DNA of 64,000 nt from Rothia amarae (GCF_014705945.2 NZ_CP061538.1:620001-684000), one strand, 5' to 3'. Shown: positions 16,875 through 26,880, counted from the first letter of the stretch. Notes: generated from the letters alone by a model not told the origin. Translations and numbers: made by a program.

Positions 16875-17361
16875 CCTTCACTCCACCGATGCGCTGGAAC
16901 CTTCTGAATCGCTGGTTCTGCACACCGATATCACCGAATCGCCCTTGGAACCCCTCCTCGCCTCTGCGAAAATGCACGTAATGACTGACCAAATGGGTGC
17001 GCTGGTCATTTTCGACGGCATAGTGCGCAATCACGACCACGGCGCAGCTGTTGCCGGGCTTTCCTACTCTGCCCACCCCCAAGCTCGCGAATTCATAGCA
17101 CGCACAGTGCAAAGCGTCGCTGAGGAAATCGATGGCGTTCGGCTCTGGGCGGTACACCGCGTGGGGCCTATAAAGATTGGCGAATCTGCACTGACCGTCT
17201 TAGCAGCGGCGGCTCATCGCGGGCAAGCTTTTGCCGCGTGCCAGAACGCAGCAGATCGGATCAAAGCAGAAGTACCCATCTGGAAAGAACAAGAACTGGT
17301 GGACGGCTCCGTCGAATGGGTCGGTATCGACACCAACACGGCGTCTTCAACCCAAAACTAG
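16864..17361 (+). CDS. moaE: Molybdopterin synthase large subunit MoaE
   Basis: MoaE binds the pterin precursor and, with thiocarboxylated MoaD, adds the dithiolene sulfurs. The 165-residue product shows MGALVIFDGIVRNHDHG, LSYSAHPQAREF, HRVGPIKIGE and the catalytic-lysine region AEVPIWKEQE, all in family order. The frame is open from a TTG at 16831, but the ATG at 16864 has AAGGA seven nt upstream and gives the normal N-terminus. It overlaps the end of mogA and is translationally coupled to it. moeZ starts six nt after its stop. Confidence 0.93.
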   Translation: MTTNLHSTDALEPSESLVLHTDITESPLEPLLASAKMHVMTDQMGALVIFDGIVRNHDHGAAVAGLSYSAHPQAREFIARTVQSVAEEIDGVRLWAVHRVGPIKIGESALTVLAAAAHRGQAFAACQNAADRIKAEVPIWKEQELVDGSVEWVGIDTNTASSTQN

Positions 17362-17367
17362 GCAAAT

Positions 17368-18546
17368 ATGCACGAGAATTTTTCACCGAGCGAATATAAG
17401 CTCTACGGCCGTCAAATGATTCTGCCCGAACTCGGACTGGAAGGGCAGAAAAAGCTGAAAAATTCTCATGCAGTGGTAATTGGCGCGGGAGGATTGGGCG
17501 CGCCGGTCTTGCTCTATCTGGCAGGAGCCGGGGTAGGCACTATCACCATTATTGACGACGATGCAGTGGAAGTTTCCAACCTGCACCGGCAAGTGATACA
17601 TACGTTCTCGCGGGTCGAAAACTCCAAAGCTCAGTCCGCAGCGGACTCTTTGCGCTCGCTGAACCCGTTTATCACGGTGCGAACAGTAGAGAAACGCCTG
17701 ACGGAAGAGAACGTTGATGTACTGTTTGCTGGCGCATCGGTTGTGCTTGACGGCAGCGATAATTTTGAAACCCGCTATATCGCATCTCGCGCTTGCGCAC
17801 GGGCAGGAATAGCGCACATCTGGGCGGCGATTTTAGGTTTTGACGCACAGATGAGCGTGTTTTGGCAGGGTCATGGGCCGGTCTATGAAGATCTCTATCC
17901 TGTTCAACCTGCTCCTGGAACTGTCCCCACGTGCTCGACGGCGGGCGTCATCGGTGCGCTGGCGGGTGTAGTGGGCACATCTATGGCGATGGAAGCCCTG
18001 AAGATTCTTGCCGAAATCGGAAACCCTCTGATAGGGCAGGTGGGCTACTATTCTGGGCTCGAAGGACGCTGGGAATATATACCTCTTCTAGCACAGAATG
18101 AGGAAGCGCAGGAGCCACATTCGGATAAGTCAGAACAGGGTAAGGGTAAAAAAGAGCCAAACTTAATAAACCGTCATAATTCGGTTTCTTCTCCCCAGAA
18201 GGCCGGTAACTTGCCCTTAGATGAGCTTTCATGGGAAGAATTTGAGCGCGAAAAAAATACTGAAAAGGCTTTCCTCATTGATGTTCGAGAACGTGCGGAG
18301 TATCTGGCATTGACAGTGCCGGGCTCTACTAATTTGCCTTTTGCACAGCTCCAGAAAATGGAGCAAGAGGGTACTCTCACGGCTTATATTTCTGCGCATT
18401 TTGGCGGAGAAACTGCGCTTTTTGGTTTTTTCTGTTCAGGTGGACCACGATCCTCTGCGGCGGCGGAAATCTTTCGAAATCACGGTGCAAAACGGGCATT
18501 TAATATTGCTGGTGGTCTTGCTCAATGGTTGAATCAGAAAATATAA
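17368..18546 (+). CDS. moeZ: MoeB/ThiF-type adenylyltransferase with rhodanese domain (MoeZ-like)
   Basis: It adenylates the C-terminus of MoaD and passes sulfur to it. Residues 1-240 form the E1-like domain: nucleotide loop VVIGAGGLGAPVLLYLAGAG, DGSDNFETRY, and the conserved cysteine in GTVPTCSTAG. A polar linker (about 240-290) leads to a rhodanese domain with IDVRERAEY and the catalytic cysteine in FFCSGGPRSS. The zinc CxxC pair of E. coli MoeB is missing at VYEDLYP, as I recall for actinobacterial MoeZ. The rhodanese part suggests it serves as its own sulfurtransferase. It may also charge the thiamine or cysteine sulfur carriers. Confidence 0.9.
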   Translation: MHENFSPSEYKLYGRQMILPELGLEGQKKLKNSHAVVIGAGGLGAPVLLYLAGAGVGTITIIDDDAVEVSNLHRQVIHTFSRVENSKAQSAADSLRSLNPFITVRTVEKRLTEENVDVLFAGASVVLDGSDNFETRYIASRACARAGIAHIWAAILGFDAQMSVFWQGHGPVYEDLYPVQPAPGTVPTCSTAGVIGALAGVVGTSMAMEALKILAEIGNPLIGQVGYYSGLEGRWEYIPLLAQNEEAQEPHSDKSEQGKGKKEPNLINRHNSVSSPQKAGNLPLDELSWEEFEREKNTEKAFLIDVRERAEYLALTVPGSTNLPFAQLQKMEQEGTLTAYISAHFGGETALFGFFCSGGPRSSAAAEIFRNHGAKRAFNIAGGLAQWLNQKI

Positions 18547-18604
18547 ATATCTAAAGCAAAGATTCTTTCCTAATGAAAGCCATAATTAGCGCAAATTTTT
18601 ATTT

Positions 18605-18619
18605 GGTATTTTTCATACC
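18605..18619. promoter_or_regulatory. Inverted repeat upstream of narG
   Basis: GGTAT (18605-18609) and ATACC (18615-18619) form a short palindrome 23-37 nt before narG, with a possible -10 (TACGAT, 18630-18635) between it and the start. It is a candidate regulator site for the nitrate reductase operon. It is short and could be chance, and it is not a canonical FNR box. Confidence 0.3.
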
Positions 18620-18641
18620 TAAATCTTCGTACGATTGAGGT

Positions 18642-21600
18642 ATGACTGAGACAACTAACACCAGGGGGCGCAGTACCCCCTCCGGGGCGAAAGTCGACGG
18701 CCCCTTTTCGGACCAACTCCTCAAATTCGGCAAATTCTTCTCCAAATGGGACGAATCTGACGACGGACGCGCAGTTTTTCGTGAAGGCGGGCGCCGCGGC
18801 GACGTTTTCTATCGTGACCGTTGGAGCTACGACAAAGTTGTGCGCTCCACCCACGGTGTGAACTGCACCGGTTCCTGCTCCTGGCAAGTCTTCGTCAAGG
18901 ACGGTGTTATTACCTGGGAAGCTCAGGCAACCGATTACCCCACCGTCGGGCCTGATCGCCCAGAGTATGAACCCCGTGGTTGCCCCCGTGGTGCTTCTTT
19001 CTCCTGGTACACCTATTCACCTTCTCGTGTGAAGTACCCCTACATTCGCGGGCCTCTCTTGGAGATGTACCGCGAAGCTAAAGCCATCCATAACGGCGAT
19101 CCTGTGTTGGCATGGAAATCTATCGTCACTGACCCCGCCAAACGCGAGCGCTACGTAAAAGCTCGCGGTAAGGGTGGTCTGGTGCGCGGAACTTGGACCG
19201 AAGCCCTCGAAATGGTGGCATCGGCACAGATTCATACCATTCAGGAATATGGTCCCGACCGCAACATCGGTTTCTCACCTATTCCTGCTAAATCTATGGC
19301 ATCGCATGCCTCGGGCGCTCGTTATATCGAGTTGCTCGGCGGCGTCATGACTTCTTTCTATGACTGGTATGCTGACCTTCCGGTGGCATCCCCTCAGGTC
19401 TTTGGCGACCAGACTGACGTTCGTGAATCGGGTGACTGGTGGGATGCCACCTACCTGATGATGTGGGGTTCCAACATCCCCGTCACTCGTACTCCTGACG
19501 CTCACTGGGTTGCTGAAGTTCGTTATCGCGGAACCAAGGTTGTCTCTGTTTCCCCTGACTACGCTGATAACACTAAATTTGCCGATGAATGGCTACCTGC
19601 TCAGCCCGGTACTGATGCTGCTTTGGCGATGGCGATGGGTCATGTCATTCTCAAAGAGAACTTTGTAGACCAGCGGGTGGAATTCTTTGAGGATTACACC
19701 ACTACCTTTACTGATTTCCCCTTCCTTATTCGACTGGAAACCCGTGAAGACGGCATCAAGGTGCCTCATAAGTTTGTGAAAGCTGCCGATTTGGCACAGG
19801 GTGCTTCGATGGCAGATTCTGATTTCAAGACGGCTCTTCTTGACCGCGCGACGGGCGAAGTAATCGTTCCTAACGGCACTTTGGGTCACCGCTATAACGC
19901 TGAAGACATGGGCAAATGGAATCTTGATCTTGACGGGATTAAGCCTGCTCTGTCAGTAGCTGATATTCCCGGGGGTGCAACGGGCGTAGCTGAAATCAAG
20001 ATGCCTGCCTTTGATACCCCCAATGGTGCCGGACATGTGATTTCTCGTGGTGTTCCCACCATTTTGGTGGAGGGGATGGAAGTTTGCACCGTATTTGACC
20101 TGATTTTGGCTCAGTACGGTGTGGCTCGCCCGCAACTCCATTTGCCGGGGCAGTTTGCCCGTGATTTCGAGGATCTCGAAACTCAGTACACTCCTGCCTG
20201 GCAGGAGGAAATTACTTCTGTTCCTGCAGAAGCTGTCATTCGTGTGGCGCGTGAATTCGCTCAGAACTCGATTGATTCAGGCGGTCGCACCATGATTATC
20301 ATGGGTGCAGGTATCTGCCAGTGGTACCACGGCGACGCTACCTACCGTGCGATTTTGGCACTGTTGCAGATGTGCGGTTGTGAAGGTCGCAATGGTGGCG
20401 GTTGGGCTCACTACGTGGGGCAGGAAAAAGCTCGCCCCATTACCGGCTGGGCACATATGGCAAATGCTTTGGACTGGGTCCGCCCTCCTCGCACTCAGGC
20501 AGGTACTTCGTTCTGGTACATGCATACTGACCAGTGGCGTCAAGACGGTTACTCTTCCGATTCAATTCAGTCTCCGCTAGCTAAGGGTGAGCTGAAGGGC
20601 GTTCATACGGCAGATATCGTGGCGCGTACTACCCGTATGGGGTGGATGCCTATGTATCCGCAGTTCAATGAAAATCCCACCCAGTTGGCACAGGAAGCAG
20701 CTGCTGCCGTTGAATCCGGTGCCGCAGACACTCCTGCTGCATATGTAGCAGATCGTCTCAACGAGGGTAGCTTGCAGTTCTCGGTAGAAGATATCGACAA
20801 TCCTGTGAACTGGCCCCGTACCCTCATGCTCTGGCGTAATAACTTGCTGGGCTCCTCCGCGAAGGGCGAAGAGTACTTCCTCAAGCACCTGCTGGGTACC
20901 CACAACTCGGTGATGGGTAAAGACACCGTAGAAAGCAAACCGCGCGAGGTTAAATGGTACGACGAGGCGCCTCAGGGCAAGCTGGACTTGTTGGTCACCG
21001 CGGATTTTCGCATGACCTCCTCTACGCTGTCCTCGGATATCGTGTTCCCTGCCGCTACCTGGTATGAGAAATTCGATATTTCCTCCACCGATATGCACCC
21101 CTACATCCACGCTTTCACTCCGGCTATTGATCCGCCGTGGGAGACCAAGACTGACCACCAGATTTTCAAGGAATTGGCATGGGTCTTCTCGCAGCTGTCC
21201 AAGAAGCATCTGCCGGCGCAAAAGGATTTGGTCTCTGTTCCGTTGCAACATGACACCCCAGGGCAGATTGCTCAGCCCGGTGGTCACTCCTGTGATTGGA
21301 AGAACGAGGGTAAGAAGGGTGTGCCAGGTAAGAACATGCCCATCTTTGCGATGGTCGAACGCGATTACCCTGCTCTCTACGAGATGTACACCTCGGTCGG
21401 CCCCTTGCTCTCTTCCTTAGGTACGACGACTAAGGCGATCACCGTTGACGTCAACGACGAGCTGGCAAAGCTCGCCGAGGAGAACGGTGTGATGGATTCG
21501 GGTAAGGGGGCAGGTCGCCCAGCGATCGACACCGATTCCAAGCTCTGCGATACCATCCTTGCGCTATCAGGCACCTCAAACGGTCCCGTAGCTATCAAGG

Positions 21601-22397
21601 CCTTCAAAGAGTTAGAGAAGCGCGTGGGCAAGAAGTTCGTGCACCTGGCTGAAGGCAATGAGGAAAAACGCATTACCTTCAAGGACACCCAGGATCGCCC
21701 CTGCCCCGTGTTCACTTCGCCCGAGTGGTCTGGTTCGGAAACTGGCGGACGTCGCTATGCGCCGTTCACGCTCAATACCGAGCAGTTGAAACCCTTCCAC
21801 ACCCTCACCGGTCGTATGCACTTTTTCTTGGACCACGACTGGATGAGCGAAATGGGTGAGCAGATGCCTACCTACCGCCCGCCGTTGGACATGAACCAGC
21901 TCTTCAACCAACCCAAGCTGGGGGAGCAGCAGGATGAGGTCACTATCGCGGTGCGCTACATGACGCCTCACAACAAGTGGTCTATTCACTCGTCCTACCA
22001 CGATAACCTCTACATGCTGGCGCTCTCACGCGGTGGTTCTCATGCCTGGCTGAACCCCGACGATGCCGCCAAGATTGGTGTCAAGGATAACGACTGGATC
22101 GAGTGCGTGAACGATAACGGCGTTTTCGTGGGACGCGCGATTGTTTCGCACCGTCTGCCCACCGGCGTCGTCTATGTTCACCACGCCCAAGAACGTCTGG
22201 TGGATATTCCTAAGTCAGAAGCAACCGGCAAGCGTGGCGGTATCCACAACTCCGTCACCCGTATCTTGGTTAAGCCCACCCACCTCATTGGTGGTTACGC
22301 TCACCAGGCATACGCTTTCAACTACCTCGGTCCCACTGGTAACCAGAGAGACATCGTCTCTGTTATCCGTCGCCGCAACCAGGAGGTCACCTACTAA
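18642..22397 (+). CDS. narG: Respiratory nitrate reductase alpha subunit
   Basis: NarG is the catalytic subunit that reduces nitrate to nitrite on the cytoplasmic side of the membrane, using bis-MGD molybdenum. The 1251-residue length is normal. Residues 71-114 hold the N-terminal cluster ligands (His71, Cys75, Cys79, Cys114) in HGVNCTGSC and PRGCPRG. FGDQTDVRESGDWW and WGSNIPVTRTPDAHW follow, in the region that carries the molybdenum Asp ligand in known NarG. There is no twin-arginine signal, consistent with a cytoplasm-facing enzyme. The GAGG before the ATG is only one nt away, so initiation may be inefficient or leaderless. It leads narGHJI, directly after the cofactor genes. Confidence 0.97.
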   Translation: MTETTNTRGRSTPSGAKVDGPFSDQLLKFGKFFSKWDESDDGRAVFREGGRRGDVFYRDRWSYDKVVRSTHGVNCTGSCSWQVFVKDGVITWEAQATDYPTVGPDRPEYEPRGCPRGASFSWYTYSPSRVKYPYIRGPLLEMYREAKAIHNGDPVLAWKSIVTDPAKRERYVKARGKGGLVRGTWTEALEMVASAQIHTIQEYGPDRNIGFSPIPAKSMASHASGARYIELLGGVMTSFYDWYADLPVASPQVFGDQTDVRESGDWWDATYLMMWGSNIPVTRTPDAHWVAEVRYRGTKVVSVSPDYADNTKFADEWLPAQPGTDAALAMAMGHVILKENFVDQRVEFFEDYTTTFTDFPFLIRLETREDGIKVPHKFVKAADLAQGASMADSDFKTALLDRATGEVIVPNGTLGHRYNAEDMGKWNLDLDGIKPALSVADIPGGATGVAEIKMPAFDTPNGAGHVISRGVPTILVEGMEVCTVFDLILAQYGVARPQLHLPGQFARDFEDLETQYTPAWQEEITSVPAEAVIRVAREFAQNSIDSGGRTMIIMGAGICQWYHGDATYRAILALLQMCGCEGRNGGGWAHYVGQEKARPITGWAHMANALDWVRPPRTQAGTSFWYMHTDQWRQDGYSSDSIQSPLAKGELKGVHTADIVARTTRMGWMPMYPQFNENPTQLAQEAAAAVESGAADTPAAYVADRLNEGSLQFSVEDIDNPVNWPRTLMLWRNNLLGSSAKGEEYFLKHLLGTHNSVMGKDTVESKPREVKWYDEAPQGKLDLLVTADFRMTSSTLSSDIVFPAATWYEKFDISSTDMHPYIHAFTPAIDPPWETKTDHQIFKELAWVFSQLSKKHLPAQKDLVSVPLQHDTPGQIAQPGGHSCDWKNEGKKGVPGKNMPIFAMVERDYPALYEMYTSVGPLLSSLGTTTKAITVDVNDELAKLAEENGVMDSGKGAGRPAIDTDSKLCDTILALSGTSNGPVAIKAFKELEKRVGKKFVHLAEGNEEKRITFKDTQDRPCPVFTSPEWSGSETGGRRYAPFTLNTEQLKPFHTLTGRMHFFLDHDWMSEMGEQMPTYRPPLDMNQLFNQPKLGEQQDEVTIAVRYMTPHNKWSIHSSYHDNLYMLALSRGGSHAWLNPDDAAKIGVKDNDWIECVNDNGVFVGRAIVSHRLPTGVVYVHHAQERLVDIPKSEATGKRGGIHNSVTRILVKPTHLIGGYAHQAYAFNYLGPTGNQRDIVSVIRRRNQEVTY

Positions 22398-24034
22398 TGC
22401 GAGTAATGGCTCAAGTATCAATGATTATGGCACTGGATAAGTGCCTGGGTTGCCACACCTGTTCCGTGACCTGTAAGCAGGCATGGACAAACCGCGCCGG
22501 TACTGAATACGTCTGGTTCAATAACGTGGAAACCCGCCCGGGTTTGGGTTACCCCAAGCGTTATGAAGACCAAGAAAAGTGGAAGGGCGGGTGGACTCTT
22601 AATAAGAAGGGGCGCCTGGAGCTGAAGGCGGGTAACCGTTTCAAGAAGCTTTTCACCATTTTTGCTTCACCCATTCAGCCTCAGATGACCGACTATTATG
22701 AGCCCTGGACCTATGACTACCAGAATCTGATTTCGGCACCTTTGGGTGATGATTTTCCGGTCGCTAAGCCTAAGTCTCTGATTACCGGTGAGGACACCGC
22801 TATTGACTGGTCTGCTAACTGGGACGATGACCTTGGCGGTACTTACGTCACCGGTAACGAAGACCCCATCGTGCAGAAGATTCGCCAGGAATCTGAAGAA
22901 AAAATCAAATTTGAATTTGAACAGACCTTCATGTTCTACCTGCCGCGTATCTGTGAGCACTGCTTGAACCCTTCCTGCATGGCGTCGTGCCCCTCGGGTG
23001 CGATTTATAAGCGCACCGAAGACGGCATTGTGCTGGTTGATCAGGATCGTTGCCGCGGCTGGCGTCAGTGCATTACAGGCTGCCCCTACAAGAAGATTTA
23101 CTTCAACCACAAGAGCGGTAAAGCAGAAAAATGTACTTTCTGCTACCCCCGCTTAGAGCACGGTATCCCCACCGTTTGTGCAGAAACCTGCGTGGGGCGT
23201 ATGCGCTACATCGGTATTTTCCTGTACGACGCCGATCGCGTGACAGAGGCTGCTTCGGTCGAGAACGATCAAGATCTTTACGAAGCGCAGTTAGATATTA
23301 TGCTCGACCCGTTTGACCCTGAAGTGATTCGCGAAGCGAAGAAGCAGGGCATCCAGCAGTCGTGGATTGAAGCGGCGCAGAAGTCACCGGTCTACAAGCT
23401 GGCGAAGGAATGGAAGATTGCCCTTCCCCTTCATCCCGAATACCGCACCATGCCCATGGTCTGGTACGTTCCGCCGCTTTCACCGATCATTGACCTTCTC
23501 AAAGAGCAGGGTCACGATGCTGAGTCCCAGGAAAACCTCTTCGGCGCTATCGACTCTCTCCGCATTCCGGTGGAGTACCTCGCAGAGCTCTTTACTGCTG
23601 GTGATACCAAGATCGTGGTGGATGTCCTCAAAAAGCTCGCAGCAATGCGTGCTTACATGCGAGATATCACCCTCGGCGGCGTCGGCAAAGAAGAAATTGC
23701 TGAGGCAGTGGGCATGACCGGCGAGCAAATCTATGAGATGTACAGGCTTATGGCTATTTCTAAGTACAACGAGCGCTACGTGATTCCTCGTGCACATATG
23801 GAAGATGCTCATAACCTCGAAGAAATTGGTTGCTCTCTGGAGGGCGACGGCGGTCCAGGAATGCTCTATGATGACGCATTTAGCGGCACCGGCGCTCGCC
23901 CCAACCCTGTATCAGCTGGCTCCTACGCCAACACTGCACGTGCAGACGGCAAGGTCAATATCTTCATGTGGGACGGAAACGGCCGCCCCGATGCGATGTT
24001 CCCTAACACCGCCGGCTCAACGAGGGCGAAATAG
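22397..24034 (+). CDS. narH: Respiratory nitrate reductase beta subunit
   Basis: NarH carries electrons from the membrane subunit to NarG through four iron-sulfur clusters. The 545-residue product has four cysteine groups: CLGCHTCSVTCKQ near residue 16, CEHCLNPSCMASCP, CRGWRQCITGCP and CTFCYP with CAETCVG. The Trp in CRGWRQC marks the position that makes one cluster a 3Fe-4S centre. Its ATG overlaps the narG stop by one base, with AGGAGG 11 nt upstream inside narG. Length is normal for the family. Confidence 0.97.
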   Translation: MRVMAQVSMIMALDKCLGCHTCSVTCKQAWTNRAGTEYVWFNNVETRPGLGYPKRYEDQEKWKGGWTLNKKGRLELKAGNRFKKLFTIFASPIQPQMTDYYEPWTYDYQNLISAPLGDDFPVAKPKSLITGEDTAIDWSANWDDDLGGTYVTGNEDPIVQKIRQESEEKIKFEFEQTFMFYLPRICEHCLNPSCMASCPSGAIYKRTEDGIVLVDQDRCRGWRQCITGCPYKKIYFNHKSGKAEKCTFCYPRLEHGIPTVCAETCVGRMRYIGIFLYDADRVTEAASVENDQDLYEAQLDIMLDPFDPEVIREAKKQGIQQSWIEAAQKSPVYKLAKEWKIALPLHPEYRTMPMVWYVPPLSPIIDLLKEQGHDAESQENLFGAIDSLRIPVEYLAELFTAGDTKIVVDVLKKLAAMRAYMRDITLGGVGKEEIAEAVGMTGEQIYEMYRLMAISKYNERYVIPRAHMEDAHNLEEIGCSLEGDGGPGMLYDDAFSGTGARPNPVSAGSYANTARADGKVNIFMWDGNGRPDAMFPNTAGSTRAK

Positions 24035-24777
24035 TGGCTGGTTTCTTTTCAAAACTGCTGGGAAAGTCGGGGGATGAAGCGGAGCCTGTCCGCCCCTCCA
24101 GCGGGGATCCTTTTGACATGGATTGGGGGAGCGGCGCTGAAGAAGATGCGGTAATTTACCAGGTATCTTCAGTGCTCTTCCGCTACCCGTCTGAGGAGAT
24201 TCGGCAGACCATTCCAGAGCTATTGGAACTGGCTCACCGTATCGATAACCCCGCTTTCGTAGAGGCAGTAGAGCAGATTCGTGATTGGTATGCGTCGGCA
24301 CCATTAGAAAAAATTGCTGCCGAATACGTGCAGGAATATGATCTATCCCGCCGCCACGCGCTACACCTTTCCTACTGGACCGAGGGCGATACCCGTCGTC
24401 GGGGTGAGGCTTTGGGCCGGTTCAAAAAGATGTACCGCGATTCGGGAATGGTCACCGATTTACACGGTGAGCTGCCCGACTATCTGCCGTTAGTCCTAGA
24501 GTTTGCAGCACTGATTGACCGTAAGTCAGGACGCGCGGCGCTTCAGGCATACCGGCCGTCTCTGGAGTTACTTCGTTTGGCTTTACGCGATGACAAGTTG
24601 GCGTTTCACGGATTGGTGGAATGTATCTGCGCGACATTGCCGGGGGAATCTCCTGAAGACGTACAACACATTCAAAAATTGGCAGGATTTGGACCTCCCA
24701 CCGAGCAGGTGGGTTTGGGCGCCTCAGATCCTCGTCTTCTTCCCCTTCTTCAACCTCAGTCAGGAGCTCACCGATGA
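24034..24777 (+). CDS. narJ: Nitrate reductase molybdenum cofactor assembly chaperone
   Basis: NarJ is a cytoplasmic chaperone that holds NarGH while cofactor is inserted and then allows membrane attachment. It is not part of the final enzyme. The 247-residue product is helical with the family segments YQVSSVLFRYPSEEIR, YDLSRRHALHLSYWTEGDTR and DYLPLVLEFAA. It starts at GTG overlapping the narH stop by one base. About 40 polar residues precede the conserved domain. The end overlaps narI by four bases. Confidence 0.93.
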   Translation: MAGFFSKLLGKSGDEAEPVRPSSGDPFDMDWGSGAEEDAVIYQVSSVLFRYPSEEIRQTIPELLELAHRIDNPAFVEAVEQIRDWYASAPLEKIAAEYVQEYDLSRRHALHLSYWTEGDTRRRGEALGRFKKMYRDSGMVTDLHGELPDYLPLVLEFAALIDRKSGRAALQAYRPSLELLRLALRDDKLAFHGLVECICATLPGESPEDVQHIQKLAGFGPPTEQVGLGASDPRLLPLLQPQSGAHR

Positions 24778-25526
24778 ATATCCTTGATACTTTCCTCTGG
24801 GGTGTCTTGCCCTACATGGTGATTGTCATTCTTATTGGCGGCACCATCTGGCGTTACAAATACGACCAGTTTGGGTGGACCACCAGGTCTTCGCAGTTCT
24901 ATGAGTCAAAGATTCTTAAAATTGCGTCTCCACTTTTTCACTATGGTTTGGTCGGTGTTTTAGGCGGTCACATTGTAGGTCTGATGATTCCTGCGAGCTG
25001 GACTGCGGCTCTGGGGATTACCGATGAGATGTACCACGCGGGTGCACTCATCATGGGCATCCCGTTTGGTTTGGCGGTTCTGTTCGGGCTGATAGTGATG
25101 ATCTTCCGCCGTCGTACTAATAAGTCTGTTTTTGCGGCGACTACTATCAGCGACAAGATTATGTACGTGTCTTTGATGGCTGTGATTGTGTTCGGTATCG
25201 GAGTCACAATTTTCAGTGCGATGCAGGGCCATCACGGGCATAACTATCGAGCAGATATCTCTCCTTGGTTCCGCTCGCTATTCTTGTTCCAGCCCGAAGT
25301 GGGTTTGATGCGGGACATTCCATTCACCTTCAAAATGCATATCTTATTGGCTTTTGCTCTCTTTGCGCTGTGGCCATTCACTCGCCTGGTTCACGCTTTT
25401 ACCGCGCCGATTCACTACCTTTTCCGCCCCTATATTGTGTACCGCTCACGCGGGGGAGAAAAGGTCGGACGACGCCGCGGCTGGGATCCGGTGGGAACAT
25501 CTGATAACAGTAGCAATCTGAAATAG
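24774..25526 (+). CDS. narI: Respiratory nitrate reductase gamma subunit
   Basis: NarI is the membrane cytochrome b that oxidises quinol and feeds electrons to NarH. The 250-residue product has five hydrophobic spans. Candidate haem ligands are the histidines in FHYGLVGVLGGHIVGL and those in MHILLAFALFALWPFTRLVH, matching the paired-His pattern of the family. It starts within ATGA overlapping narJ, with CAGGAG upstream. It closes the narGHJI set. narK starts 67 nt later. Confidence 0.95.
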   Translation: MNILDTFLWGVLPYMVIVILIGGTIWRYKYDQFGWTTRSSQFYESKILKIASPLFHYGLVGVLGGHIVGLMIPASWTAALGITDEMYHAGALIMGIPFGLAVLFGLIVMIFRRRTNKSVFAATTISDKIMYVSLMAVIVFGIGVTIFSAMQGHHGHNYRADISPWFRSLFLFQPEVGLMRDIPFTFKMHILLAFALFALWPFTRLVHAFTAPIHYLFRPYIVYRSRGGEKVGRRRGWDPVGTSDNSSNLK

Positions 25527-25593
25527 ATATTTCTAAGGAGCTAGCGAAGATGTAAGGCAGGCTCCTTCACACACATCAACAAATGAGGAAAAG

Positions 25594-26811
25594 ATGAGTA
25601 CTACGACTGTGGAACGCGATCCACAACTGAAGGGTCAGCTTAAGAATGTCATCATGGCTACCCTAGCTTCGTTGATTGGTTTCTGGGGCTGGACCATGAT
25701 TGGTCCACTGGCAAAGTCTTACTACAAGGAAGCCTTTCATCTCACTCCTGGGCAGTTGAGTTTGCTCATTGCTATGCCGGTTATTGTGGGCGCGGTTGCT
25801 CGTATTCCGGTGGGCGCGATGACTGACCGCTTTGGTGGCAGGGTTATGTTTACCGCTCTATTGACTCTCACCGCTGCTATGGTGCTCGTCGTGGGCTTGG
25901 TGGGCGCTTTCACTACCAGCTTCCCCTTGCTGCTGGTTGTAGCCTTCTTCCTGGGTATTGGTGGTTCTATCTTTGCTGTGGGTATTCCCTTCGCGGCGTC
26001 CTGGTATGAGCCGCACCGTAAGGGACTAGCCACCGGTATTTTCGGCATGGGTATGATTGGCACCGCTGTAGCGGCGTTCTTCAATCCTCGTATGTTGAAG
26101 GCTTTTGGATATTTCCCCACCCACGTCATCATTGCGTGCATCGCTCTGTCTTATGCAGTCATCGTGTGGTTCGTAATGAAGGACTCTCCGAAGACTGCAG
26201 GGCGCGTGCCCGAACCGATGATGCCTAAAATTATGGCTGCTACAAAGAAGATAACCACCTGGCAGCTGTGCTTTATCTACGCTGTAGTCTTCGGCGCTTT
26301 TGTTGCTTTCTCCAATTACTTGCCCACATACATGGGTAACGTCTACAACTTTGAGGCGGTTCAGGCAGGAACCTTTGCGGCTCTGTTTGCTACGTGCGCT
26401 GTGATTGCTCGCCCCTTTGGTGGCATGGCAGCTGATAAGGTCGGACCCCGCCCGGTAACTATCGTCATGTTCTTGGCGATTGCGGCACTCTCGGTGCTGA
26501 TTGCTCTTCAGTTTGAATCGCCTGCGATGTATTACACCCTCTTCATTTTGATGGCTATCTTCATCGGATTTGGAACCGGCACCGTTTTCGGCTGGGTAGG
26601 GCGAGCTACTACTCCGGCAGAAACTGGAACTGTTGGCGGTCTCGTCTCCGCTGCGGGTGGTCTGGGCGGTTACTTCCCTCCACTGGTGATGGGCGCAGTA
26701 TATGGAGCAAACGGTCACTACTTCTGGGCACAGATTGCTCTGATGGTGGCGGCATTAGTTTCGCTCGGCATCTCCTTCGCCATTAGAAATGGCGGAAAAC
26801 CAAAGAAATAA
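25594..26811 (+). CDS. narK: Nitrate/nitrite transporter (MFS, NNP family)
   Basis: NarK takes up nitrate, exports nitrite, or exchanges the two, supplying narGHJI. The 405-residue product has about 12 membrane spans. The MFS loop RIPVGAMTDRFGGR follows span 2, and the glycine-rich NNP signature GIGGSIFAVGIPFAASW lies in span 5, with a second glycine-rich segment (GLVSAAGGLGGYFPP) near the C-terminus. TGAGGAAAAG precedes the ATG. It is the last gene of the nitrate block and is followed by a strong terminator. Transport direction cannot be decided from sequence. Confidence 0.94.
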   Translation: MSTTTVERDPQLKGQLKNVIMATLASLIGFWGWTMIGPLAKSYYKEAFHLTPGQLSLLIAMPVIVGAVARIPVGAMTDRFGGRVMFTALLTLTAAMVLVVGLVGAFTTSFPLLLVVAFFLGIGGSIFAVGIPFAASWYEPHRKGLATGIFGMGMIGTAVAAFFNPRMLKAFGYFPTHVIIACIALSYAVIVWFVMKDSPKTAGRVPEPMMPKIMAATKKITTWQLCFIYAVVFGAFVAFSNYLPTYMGNVYNFEAVQAGTFAALFATCAVIARPFGGMAADKVGPRPVTIVMFLAIAALSVLIALQFESPAMYYTLFILMAIFIGFGTGTVFGWVGRATTPAETGTVGGLVSAAGGLGGYFPPLVMGAVYGANGHYFWAQIALMVAALVSLGISFAIRNGGKPKK

Positions 26812-26836
26812 CAAGCAACTTCTAAATTAGCTTCTA

Positions 26837-26880
26837 GCAAATACGCCATACGATTCAGAACATCGTATGGCGTATTTTGC
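26837..26880. terminator. Terminator after narK
   Basis: A perfect 15-bp stem (AATACGCCATACGAT at 26840-26854 with its complement at 26862-26876) is followed by TTTGC. It ends the nitrate operon. The T-run merges with the presumed -35 region of the glycine riboswitch promoter. Confidence 0.9.

Noticed and set aside
20577-21287. A long minus-strand frame inside narG (236 codons)
   Set aside because: It is the mirror of a strongly conserved narG stretch. The encoded protein has no family features and no start signal.
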